The notes under the pieces are model-generated. The model did not search any database and was not told the DNA's origin. It saw only the letters and a program-made list of their open reading frames with translations. From the NCBI GenBank assembly GCA_947306285.1, contig CAMZGB010000044.1:1-7601 (forward strand): a stretch of DNA of 7,601 bases. The letters run 5' to 3'. Shown here in pieces: positions 1 through 5,203 of this stretch. A program made the position numbers and the translations under genes. The stretch comes from an uncultured Lachnospira sp. Lineage in GTDB: Bacteria > Bacillota > Clostridia > Lachnospirales > Lachnospiraceae. Within the stretch, counting starts at the first letter, position 1; each line of letters starts with the position of its first letter.

Positions 1-1
1 A

Positions 2-71
2 TTCCGGTTTTAGCCAAAAACAGGATTTTATCAAACTTATTTCCGGTTTCTTTTGTGGGAACCGGATTTTA
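2..71. repeat. Two tandem, diverged ~40-bp hairpin units
   Basis: Two units start with TTCCGGTTT (2-10 and 41-49) and each ends with GGATTTTA (23-30 and 64-71), giving a repeat period of 39-41 bp. Each unit is itself an inverted repeat: the first pairs TCCgGTTTT with AAAACaGGA around one mismatch, the second pairs TCCGGTT with AACCGGA perfectly. Both hairpins are followed by TTTTA on the plus strand, so they look like a duplicated terminator-like element. The repeat reaches the window edge, so more copies may exist outside. Plus-strand frame 1 is open from base 1 to a stop at 70-72, but this is too short to call a gene remnant. Confidence 0.5.
42..70 (+). terminator. Plus-strand rho-independent terminator-like hairpin
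   Basis: TCCGGTT (42-48) pairs perfectly with AACCGGA (60-66) around an 11-nt loop and is followed by TTTT then AATTT. It would end transcription entering from the left on the plus strand, perhaps from a neighbouring host or element gene convergent with the recombinase operon. The T tract is short, so it is only a moderate candidate. Confidence 0.4.
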
Positions 72-89
72 ATTTGAGAATTTACGTAA

Positions 90-120
90 GAAAAACTGGA
101 TTGCACTCCAGTTGTCTTTT
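90..120. terminator. Possible bidirectional terminator hairpin
   Basis: AACTGGA (94-100) and TCCAGTT (107-113) form a perfect 7-bp stem with a 6-nt loop. On the minus strand the stem runs into a T tract broken by one C; on the plus strand it is followed by GTCTTTT. It lies beyond the main terminator of the recombinase operon and could act as a back-up stop for that operon and as a stop for plus-strand transcription entering from the left. Confidence 0.45.
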
Positions 121-240
121 ACTACTATGTAGTAACTCTTCTTCTATATCCGTAAACGTGAATTGCTTGCCTTAGAAAATGATATGGGGTTCCCATAGGA
201 TGAGATGAGGTACCTATAAGTCTTGAGGCGGTTCATAAAG
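114..240. other. Gene-free segment beside the recombinases; candidate attachment-site region
   Basis: No open frame with a ribosome binding site is present on either strand. The segment holds a perfect 17-bp palindrome, TTACTACTATGTAGTAA (119-135), a second one, TATGGGGTTCCCATA (183-197), and a spaced inverted pair ATAGG (195-199)/CCTAT (213-217). Large serine integrases recognise roughly 40-50 bp imperfect inverted repeats, usually next to the integrase gene, and this is the non-coding DNA directly downstream of two such genes. That makes it the best place for an att site, but no core can be fixed without the opposite junction. Confidence 0.3.
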
Positions 241-267
241 AAAAAAGTTAAGGCCTCAAACCCTAAC
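241..267 (-). terminator. Rho-independent terminator of the recombinase operon
   Basis: On the minus strand GTTAGGG and CCTTAAC form a 7-bp stem (one G-U pair) with a 7-nt loop, directly followed by six T residues (241-246 on the plus strand). The hairpin overlaps the stop codon of the last recombinase gene at 256-258, so the operon ends almost without a 3' untranslated region. Confidence 0.75.
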
Positions 268-1842
268 TTCTCTACCGTTATAGAATTTAAATGTTATCGT
301 TTTATCCTTGTGGACCATAGCTGACTCCACCATCAATCGCCACGTTGATTCATTCCACTCAAGCAAATGGTCTGGGTGGTCAATGACGTATTTTAGGTAG
401 GTTTCCATTTTAGTTTTCTTCGCGATTCTTAGTTGCTTTTCTTTTTGAAGACTTTCTATTTTAGTTCTGGCAGTTTCATGTCTTGCCTGATATTCGCTAT
501 AGGTTTTATCGAAATTGGCATCGTTCTCTTTGCTCTTGGCTTTGCCATCTATTAACTTTACTGCTAATTCATGAACAGTATCTAATTCAACTTTCCATTT
601 GATTAAGTTATCATCAATTTCGCTCGTATCGGTTAATAGTTCAATCAAGTCTTTTAGGTCTTCTATGATGAACTCTTTATCACCCATAACTATGTTATAG
701 GCCTTAACAAATTTATCTTTGATATCGTTTTCGTATAAATGTGGAGTTTGGCACTTATACTTTTTGGTGCTCTTATCAAATTTCCTGTTGCATTGATAAA
801 TGAAAGATTGATACTTGCTACCAGAATGCCATACTTTTCTGCCATAGAATCCACCACAGTCTTCACATATTAGTTTAGCGGCAAATATATCACTGGCGGA
901 ATAAGCAGCACCTATCTTATTTCTTCTTTCAATCTCCAGTTGAACTAATTCCCACATCTCTTTTTCAATGATGTAGGGATGAGAGTTTTCTACGTAGTAT
1001 TGCGGTAGAATTCCGTTATTCTTTATTGTTTTATGTTCTAGGAAATTTTCAACATAACCTTTTTGAAGAAGGGCATCACCTTTATATTTTTCATTGGTTA
1101 GTATTGACATTAATCCAACTTTGCTCCAGGAATCTTTCTGCCTAGCAGTTTTAATTCCCCTTCTTTTAAGCTCTTTAGCAATGCCACCTGGAGTCATACC
1201 TTCTACTAGGAACATCCTATAGATTTCTCTAACTGTTGCAGCTTCATTTTCATCGATTGCTATTTTGCCATCTTCTCCCTTTTTATATCCTAAAAAAGAA
1301 CCATAGGGGATAGAGAATTTACCGTTTTGATAGCCCCATCTTTTGCCCATCTTGACGTTATCAGAAATCGATCTTGATTCTTCTTGGGCCAAAGATGCCA
1401 TAATGGTAAGAATGAATTCGCCCTTGCTATCAAATGTTGATATATTCTCTTTTTCAAAATAGACTTCAATGCCTAATGATTGGAGCAATCTTACAGTATT
1501 AAGTGTGTCCACCGTATTTCTTCCGAAACGCGATATTGATTTATTAATCAACAAGTCAAATTTACCGGCTTTGGCATCTTCTATCATCTGCTTAAATTGG
1601 TCTCTTTTCTTAATGCTTGTACCACTAATACCTTCATCAGCATAGATGCTAATAAACTCCCAATCAGGGTTGTTGTTTATCATCTTTGTATAGACTCTTT
1701 GTTGAGCCTCGAAGGAGTTCTCTTGGTCTTCCTTATCAGTCGATACCCTTGCATACGCGCATACCCTTCTTTTTTTCTTAATAGATAGAGGTGCTTTCGT
1801 TAAGGCATCGATTGTTGATGGAATAACTGTTACTCTTGGCAT
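256..1842 (-). CDS. Large serine recombinase (528 aa), distal copy
   Basis: A site-specific DNA recombinase of the large serine family, likely to catalyse integration and/or excision of the element through a 5'-phosphoserine link. The catalytic domain (about residues 25-165) carries the nucleophile Ser34 in YARVST, with Arg32, and the SRFGRN motif at 104-109. The QEESRS segment (153-158) lies near the start of the long helix that leads to the DNA-binding part. A recombinase domain (about 175-310) is followed by a zinc ribbon with Cys326, Cys329, Cys351 and Cys364. Residues about 395-480 are rich in charged residues and look like the coiled-coil insertion used for synapsis control. The length is typical of intact integrases. 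The start is set by AAAGGAG ahead of the ATG. The gene overlaps the upstream recombinase by 13 nt, implying translational coupling, and ends in its own terminator. SRFGRN replaces the commoner SRFARN, a conservative change. Confidence 0.95.
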   Translation of the reverse strand: MPRVTVIPSTIDALTKAPLSIKKKRRVCAYARVSTDKEDQENSFEAQQRVYTKMINNNPDWEFISIYADEGISGTSIKKRDQFKQMIEDAKAGKFDLLINKSISRFGRNTVDTLNTVRLLQSLGIEVYFEKENISTFDSKGEFILTIMASLAQEESRSISDNVKMGKRWGYQNGKFSIPYGSFLGYKKGEDGKIAIDENEAATVREIYRMFLVEGMTPGGIAKELKRRGIKTARQKDSWSKVGLMSILTNEKYKGDALLQKGYVENFLEHKTIKNNGILPQYYVENSHPYIIEKEMWELVQLEIERRNKIGAAYSASDIFAAKLICEDCGGFYGRKVWHSGSKYQSFIYQCNRKFDKSTKKYKCQTPHLYENDIKDKFVKAYNIVMGDKEFIIEDLKDLIELLTDTSEIDDNLIKWKVELDTVHELAVKLIDGKAKSKENDANFDKTYSEYQARHETARTKIESLQKEKQLRIAKKTKMETYLKYVIDHPDHLLEWNESTWRLMVESAMVHKDKTITFKFYNGREVRV

Positions 1843-3140
1843 GTCTTTTCTCCTTTCTTACTAGCTTTAGCACCATCAATGCGTGCTTTGGCTTTCATTT
1901 CTTCTGTCCATGATTCACTTCTTGAGCGATAAGCCCATGTTTTATTTACTTCTGAACCATCCCTTAATTTGAATACCAGAACGTTATCATCGTGAATCAC
2001 TATTTCGATGAGCTTATCTTTGATAACTTCCCTAGTTAACTGAGTAAGACTAAGAACCTCTTTAGTTGATTCAATAAGTGGTTCTTCCCTAACTTGCTTA
2101 CTAGCGCAGTATTCCTTTCCTTTCTGTGAGAAGGTTGGACAGATGTAATAGGAACCATATTTATTCACTTTTCTGGTATAGTGCTTGCCACAGTGTGAAC
2201 AAGTTAACATCCCAGCGAATAACGAGGGTTCCTTTTTTGAAGTATGTTTAATAAGGGAGTCTCTTCTTTTTATTTCTTCCTGAACTTTGTTCCAAGTTTC
2301 TAAAGGAATAATCGACTCATGGGTATCTTCCACGTGGTATTTATTGAGTTCTCCCTTATTAACCATTCTTTTCTTTTCGACGTTATTGTTTTTATAAGTG
2401 GTTTGTAAAAGAAGATTCCCAGTATAGGTATAGCAAGTAAGGATTCTTCTAATGGAATTGATGTTCCAGTGTTCAGTATTTCTTTTAGAAATAGCACCAC
2501 TTTTATCCAGCTCTTTTGCAATAGCCGGTAAGCCAAGCCCATCCAAATAAAGGGAATATATCTTTTTAACAATTTCTGCCTCATCAGGGATGATTTCAAA
2601 GCTTCCATTAATAAACTTGTAACCAGTGATGCTTTGGTTCCAGGCGTAGCCATTTTCAAAGCCTTTTCTGATTCTCCACTTTAAGTTATCTGATGCACTT
2701 CTGCTCTCTTCTTGAGCGAAGTCAGCAAGTAAAGTCAAAACAAACTCACCTTGGCTCGATAAAAGGTTGAGGTTTTGAGCTTCAAAATAAATATCGACAT
2801 TAAGGGACTTTAGTTCTCTAGTAACATTAAGTAGGTCTAAGGTGTTTCTGGCAAATCTAGAGATGGACTTAGTGATTATTAAATCAATGTTCCCTTTACG
2901 GCATTCATCAAGCATCTTCTGAAATTCTTCTCTACTGCTTTTTGTGCCAGTAACAGCGTAATCAGCATAAACACCCACATAGTTCCATTTATTGTTTTTA
3001 AGGATAAAGGATTTATAGTGATCCACTTGATTGTTTAAAGAATTGAGCATCGCTTCTTTAGGAGTCGACACTCTAGCGTATGCGCAGACATTTAATAATC
3101 TAGGTAATTTCTTATAGGGATTAATAGTCCTAATTTGCAT
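1830..3140 (-). CDS. Large serine recombinase (436 aa), proximal copy
   Basis: A second, clearly different large serine recombinase. With the preferred start the nucleophile is Ser25 in YARVST, the SISRFARN motif lies around 92-99 with catalytic Arg95 and Arg98, and QEESRS follows near 143-148. The recombinase domain is followed by a zinc ribbon with Cys314, Cys317, Cys334 and Cys345. The protein is about 90 residues shorter than its partner and shows no obvious long coiled-coil insertion after the ribbon; the tail is short and basic. An earlier GTG at 3162-3164 would add eight residues, but the ATG at 3140 has an AAAGGAA box at good distance and gives only an 11-nt overlap with the upstream gene. 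Paired serine recombinases that cooperate are known (CcrA/CcrB of staphylococcal cassettes), so the two enzymes may work together or in opposite directions; the sequence does not say which. Confidence 0.93.
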   Translation of the reverse strand: MQIRTINPYKKLPRLLNVCAYARVSTPKEAMLNSLNNQVDHYKSFILKNNKWNYVGVYADYAVTGTKSSREEFQKMLDECRKGNIDLIITKSISRFARNTLDLLNVTRELKSLNVDIYFEAQNLNLLSSQGEFVLTLLADFAQEESRSASDNLKWRIRKGFENGYAWNQSITGYKFINGSFEIIPDEAEIVKKIYSLYLDGLGLPAIAKELDKSGAISKRNTEHWNINSIRRILTCYTYTGNLLLQTTYKNNNVEKKRMVNKGELNKYHVEDTHESIIPLETWNKVQEEIKRRDSLIKHTSKKEPSLFAGMLTCSHCGKHYTRKVNKYGSYYICPTFSQKGKEYCASKQVREEPLIESTKEVLSLTQLTREVIKDKLIEIVIHDDNVLVFKLRDGSEVNKTWAYRSRSESWTEEMKAKARIDGAKASKKGEKTCQE

Positions 3141-3357
3141 AGCAAATTCCTTTACTTTCTTCACATATATTAATCACTCTTTCAGGGGTACATATCAAGT
3201 TATTAAGACGGTATAAATTGTCTTTATTAATACAATATTTTTTAGCCAAAAAAGACTCGGATTTCTTATAGTCCTTTTCATCTATAATTCCTTGTTTAAA
3301 TAGGCTTAGCACCATCATCATTGATGCTTGGTATTTTTCTAAGTTAACTCTATCCAT
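3130..3357 (-). CDS. Small SHOCT-like protein (75 aa) of the recombinase operon
   Basis: A short protein whose residues about 12-45 (MMMVLSLFKQGIIDEKDYKK and the following helix) fit the SHOCT pattern: a helix, a G-I-I/T-D/E-E-E/D turn and a second helix. Short SHOCT proteins of this type are, to my knowledge, frequent directly upstream of serine recombinases in Bacillota mobile elements; their biochemical role is not settled. The frame is open to an upstream ATG at 3459, but that would put over 100 nt inside the preceding gene. The ATG at 3357 is preceded by GTGGGGGAA and overlaps the upstream stop by only 8 nt, so it is preferred. The stop overlaps the next gene by 11 nt. A part in oligomerisation or in controlling recombinase direction is inference from context only. 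Confidence 0.72.
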   Translation of the reverse strand: MDRVNLEKYQASMMMVLSLFKQGIIDEKDYKKSESFLAKKYCINKDNLYRLNNLICTPERVINICEESKGICYAN

Positions 3358-3745
3358 TTTTATTCCCCCACTTTCTTGATTCATTCTGTTGAAAGCAAGT
3401 CCTGGAGCAGAATTTTCTTTTTCCGCCATAAGAGATGAATACCTTGTGACATTCCTCACACTCGCATTGGTAGGTAGATTTCCTACCAGCGATTTTGCGA
3501 TGTTTATTCCAGTAGTCGCGATGGCACTTCAATGAGCAAAAACGCTTAATTCTCCCATCAGAAAATTGACTGATAGCAGCACCACAATTCTTACAATGAT
3601 GTACTATTTCTAATTCTGATTTTGGATGTCTTAGTAAAAACGATTTAACACTTGAAGGAGACAAAGATAAAGCTGTCGCTATGGCGTAGTAGCCTTTTCC
3701 TTCTTCTTTGAGTTCGTAGATTTTTTTCATTTCATTTTCCGTCAT
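3350..3745 (-). CDS. HTH and double zinc-finger DNA-binding protein (131 aa)
   Basis: First gene of the recombinase operon. Residues about 5-40 form a predicted helix-turn-helix of the sigma-region-4/LuxR type (KGYYAIATALSLSPSSVKSF). Two treble-clef-like zinc sites follow: Cys51-x2-Cys54 with Cys70-x3-Cys74, and Cys96-x2-Cys99 with Cys113-x3-Cys117. The two fingers resemble each other (RFCSLKC, KFCSRTC), suggesting an internal duplication. I recognise this HTH-plus-fingers layout from Bacillota mobile elements, where it precedes SHOCT and recombinase genes and is often loosely labelled 'sigma-70'. It probably binds DNA, as regulator of the operon or accessory factor at the recombination site; which one is not shown. 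The start has AAAGGAG upstream. The stop lies inside the start of the SHOCT gene (8-nt overlap). Confidence 0.82.
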   Translation of the reverse strand: MTENEMKKIYELKEEGKGYYAIATALSLSPSSVKSFLLRHPKSELEIVHHCKNCGAAISQFSDGRIKRFCSLKCHRDYWNKHRKIAGRKSTYQCECEECHKVFISYGGKRKFCSRTCFQQNESRKWGNKNG

Positions 3746-3877
3746 AGAGCTCCACTCCTTTCGCTAATCCATATGGGACCAACGAGATGAGCAGTCGCAC
3801 CGATAAAGGAAACTTTTCAACTTTGGTCACCTAATGCTCTAGGGACAAGTGAGAAGAAAAAAGACGGCGTCCAAAAT
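3746..3877 (-). promoter_or_regulatory. Leader and probable promoter region of the recombinase operon
   Basis: This stretch lies between the terminator of the Sel1-like gene and the first gene of the recombinase operon, so a promoter is expected here. No strong sigma-A consensus is visible; the best pair is GTGACC and TTTATC with a 17-bp spacer, which is poor. The ribosome binding site AAAGGAG lies just ahead of the ATG. The region also contains ATATGGG (3771-3777) and GAGATGAG (3784-3791), two words that recur in the same order and strand at 182-209 on the other side of the operon. A weak promoter or one depending on an activator would suit a recombinase that must be held in check. Confidence 0.4.
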
Positions 3878-3902
3878 AAAAAAATCCCCAAATGAATGGG
3901 GA
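3878..3902 (-). terminator. Rho-independent terminator after the Sel1-like gene
   Basis: On the minus strand CTCCCCA-type hairpin: TCCCCA/TGGGGA in plus-strand terms (3885-3890 with 3897-3902) forms a 6-bp stem with a 6-nt loop, followed by seven T residues on the minus strand. It sits about 20 nt beyond the Sel1-like stop codon and insulates the recombinase operon from upstream transcription. Confidence 0.85.
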
Positions 3903-3922
3903 GAAGAAGACATTTAATACAG

Positions 3923-4333
3923 TTAAGCTTCTGGAAATTTAAACGGATTAGCTTTCATATCCTTTAGCATCATCTTAGAGAGTTTAAATTGTCTCCATGC
4001 ACTTCTTCTAAGACACTTCATCGACCAATCATAGTATTGATCACCTAAGTAGGCAAAAATACCACTAGCCTTCCAAAGCCCAAAGCCATTCGAATGATAG
4101 AAAAATTTATTCCACCATTCTTCCGCGGTTTTCTCATCTTGCTCATACAAAAGGTAGTATAAACCGTAACTGAATTCGCCAAGAGGTACGCCGCCTTCTG
4201 CTCTAGTTCTTAAAAACTCAATTTCATCAGGTGTTAATTGCTCGGTTGTTTTGAGCATTTTCTCTTCAATTCGCCACGATTCTTTGAGATCGGATTCAAG
4301 ACGATTTAAATCTTTGTTTTTTAACTTTTTCAT
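3923..4333 (-). CDS. Small Sel1/TPR-like helical-repeat protein (136 aa)
   Basis: A predicted all-helical protein. Residues about 38-112 read as two degenerate Sel1-like repeats: the first with AEGG...SYGLYYL...AEEWWNKFF, the second with GIFAYLGDQYYDWSMKCLRRSA. Sel1 and TPR repeats are protein-binding scaffolds; no catalytic motif, signal peptide or membrane segment is visible, so a cytoplasmic adaptor is the most that can be said. The open frame extends upstream to a TTG at 4408, but the ATG at 4333 has a strong AGGAGG box at ideal distance and is chosen. A 19-bp palindrome (4358-4376) lies in the leader and a terminator follows the gene. It sits in the accessory block between lysis and integration genes, so it is probably cargo rather than a core phage function. 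Confidence 0.75.
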   Translation of the reverse strand: MKKLKNKDLNRLESDLKESWRIEEKMLKTTEQLTPDEIEFLRTRAEGGVPLGEFSYGLYYLLYEQDEKTAEEWWNKFFYHSNGFGLWKASGIFAYLGDQYYDWSMKCLRRSAWRQFKLSKMMLKDMKANPFKFPEA

Positions 4334-4357
4334 AATAAGTCCTCCTACTATATATAA

Positions 4358-4376
4358 GGAGATACTTAGTATCTCC
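4358..4376. promoter_or_regulatory. Perfect 19-bp palindrome ahead of the Sel1-like gene
   Basis: GGAGATAC (4358-4365) and GTATCTCC (4369-4376) are exact inverted repeats around TTA. The position, about 25-43 nt upstream of the ATG, suits a dimeric repressor operator or an mRNA hairpin. If transcribed on the minus strand, the 3' arm plus the next base ends in CUCCU, complementary to the AGGAG of the ribosome binding site downstream, so the leader could alternate between two pairings. Confidence 0.5.
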
Positions 4377-4425
4377 GTAGGCGACTTTTTCGATTTTTTT
4401 CCAAACAAATTTTATTAATATTTTT

Positions 4426-4440
4426 TAACTCTTTGAGTTA
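4426..4440. repeat. Short palindrome after the sigma-like gene
   Basis: TAACTC and GAGTTA form a perfect 6-bp inverted repeat around three bases, 7 nt beyond the stop of the sigma-like gene. On the minus strand it is followed by A residues, not T, so it is not a classical terminator for that gene. It could be an operator or a weak RNA-stabilising hairpin; the sigma-like and Sel1-like genes may therefore share a transcript. Confidence 0.3.
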
Positions 4441-4447
4441 TTTGATA

Positions 4448-4933
4448 TTAAATATTTTTCATATTTCGATAAATTTCTGATTTTATAAACTTTTCTCTTA
4501 TTTTCTTAAATTGTTTAAAAATACTTGTTTTGGAAACATTTTCTCTTCTTGCGATTTCACTCAATTTTAAAGATGGCTCATCGTATTTCATCTGAAGTCG
4601 TTGCTTTTCTTTTTCAGTCAAATTATTTATAAAAGCATCAGCATTATCTTGTTCATCTTGAAGGTTAATGATGTGAGGAGGAGTATTTTGGTCCCAAACT
4701 ATCGCACCTTCAAATAACGAACTATCTACATTAAAGGCTTGATGATAACGTTCCTTTTTATCCTTGGCCCACATCTCTCTAACATTTTCGACTAATACAA
4801 CAAACCATTCTTCTTTAATATCACTCGGATAAAAGACAGATTTGGTTCCATCATCGAATCTCCATTCGACACCTATTACTTCTTCGCTCTTAGGGTTTTT
4901 TAACAATTTAATTCCGCCATAAAAATCATACAT
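4448..4933 (-). CDS. Sigma-70 region-4-like HTH protein (161 aa)
   Basis: A probable DNA-binding regulator. Residues about 105-150 (LTEKEKQRLQMKY, then LSEIARRENVSKTSIFKQFK) match the region-4 helix-turn-helix of sigma-70 factors. The preceding part contains RYHQAF, SLFEG and TPPHII, which resembles a family of sigma-like HTH proteins I know from Bacillota mobile elements, where the N-terminal half holds a short beta unit (here GVEWRFDDGTKSVFY). There is no recognisable region 2, so it is unlikely to be a complete sigma factor. The ATG at 4933 has no Shine-Dalgarno sequence, unlike its neighbours; a TTG nine codons in, preceded by GGCGGA, is an alternative start. It follows a strong terminator and so needs its own promoter, but none with good consensus is visible. 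Targets could be the local accessory genes or late phage genes; this is inference. Confidence 0.75.
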   Translation of the reverse strand: MYDFYGGIKLLKNPKSEEVIGVEWRFDDGTKSVFYPSDIKEEWFVVLVENVREMWAKDKKERYHQAFNVDSSLFEGAIVWDQNTPPHIINLQDEQDNADAFINNLTEKEKQRLQMKYDEPSLKLSEIARRENVSKTSIFKQFKKIREKFIKSEIYRNMKNI

Positions 4934-4969
4934 ATATTCATATAAACTTATTTCAAAGAAATAATGAAG

Positions 4970-5015
4970 AAAAAATCCTTAGCCATAATGCAAGGAGAAA
5001 TGCAGCTAAGGATTT
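4970..5015 (-). terminator. Rho-independent terminator with a pyrimidine-rich loop, after the acidic gene
   Basis: AAATCCTTAGC and GCTAAGGATTT (5005-5015 with 4973-4983 on the plus strand) form a perfect 11-bp stem, followed by a T run on the minus strand. The 21-nt loop contains ATTTCTCCTT (complement of 4992-5001), which is exactly complementary to the ribosome binding site of the 48-aa gene upstream. The hairpin ends the operon of the 231-aa and 48-aa proteins. Confidence 0.88.
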
Positions 5016-5027
5016 AGTGAGGGTGTA

Positions 5028-5039
5028 TAGAAAGGAGGT
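5028..5039 (-). other. 12-nt copy of the 16S rRNA 3' end (anti-Shine-Dalgarno sequence)
   Basis: On the minus strand, between the stop of the 48-aa gene and the terminator, lies ACCTCCTTTCTA. This equals the known 3' end of 16S rRNA in Bacillus-type bacteria. On the plus strand it reads as a perfect Shine-Dalgarno box, but no standard start codon with a useful frame follows, so a plus-strand gene is unlikely. Confidence 0.5.
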
Positions 5040-5054
5040 TCCTAATATTTTCTT

Positions 5055-5201
5055 TTACCAATCGTCATCGTCTTCATCGTTGTCATCGAAAGCACTGCGG
5101 TCGTAGTTATAGACGTATTCGCCTTGGTCCCAACTATAACCACTTTCGTCTATCCATTCGTAATCACCAGAGTCATAATTCATGCACCACTTTGGTCCCA
5201 T
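5055..5201 (-). CDS. Very acidic, aromatic-rich small protein (48 aa)
   Basis: I do not recognise this family. The protein has 16 Asp/Glu and only 2 Lys/Arg, with a C-terminal run FDDNDEDDDDW, and 11 aromatic residues (Trp, Tyr, Phe) spread along its length. It is a real gene: the ATG at 5201 lies 2 nt after the stop of the 231-aa gene, and a strong AAAAAGGAG box overlaps the last codons of that gene, so translation is coupled. No signal peptide or membrane segment is visible. Strongly acidic small phage proteins are sometimes DNA mimics that block nucleases, restriction enzymes or repressors, and aromatic spacing may support a compact fold or beta strands; both ideas are inference. It could instead be a binding partner or stabiliser of the 231-aa protein. 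Confidence 0.75.
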   Translation of the reverse strand: MGPKWCMNYDSGDYEWIDESGYSWDQGEYVYNYDRSAFDDNDEDDDDW

Positions 5202-5203
5202 AA

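Noticed and set aside
1..72. CRISPR array suggested by the ~40-bp repeat at the left edge
   Set aside because: Only two strongly diverged units with hairpin/terminator character; no constant repeat with unique spacers and no cas gene.
1597..1788. Plus-strand open frames at 1597-1788, 5124-5429, 6439-6741 and 6848-7192
   Set aside because: All are antisense to well-supported genes, lack ribosome binding sites and have no family resemblance.
2300..2659. 119-codon minus-strand frame inside the 436-aa recombinase gene
   Set aside because: It overlaps the intact recombinase frame, which has all family motifs; no ribosome binding site or recognisable protein.
3358..3459. Longer SHOCT-like protein starting at 3459
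   Set aside because: The extension lies fully within the HTH/zinc-finger gene and has no good ribosome binding site; the ATG at 3357 gives a normal short overlap.
4334..4408. Longer Sel1-like protein starting at a TTG at 4408
   Set aside because: It would run through the palindrome and the strong AGGAGG box; the ATG at 4333 is far better placed.
5045..5201. Plus-strand frame, open and rich in Arg/His, behind the perfect SD-like box at 5028-5039
   Set aside because: It is the exact antisense of the acidic gene, which by itself yields basic codons; it has no ATG, GTG or TTG start at a useful distance from the box.
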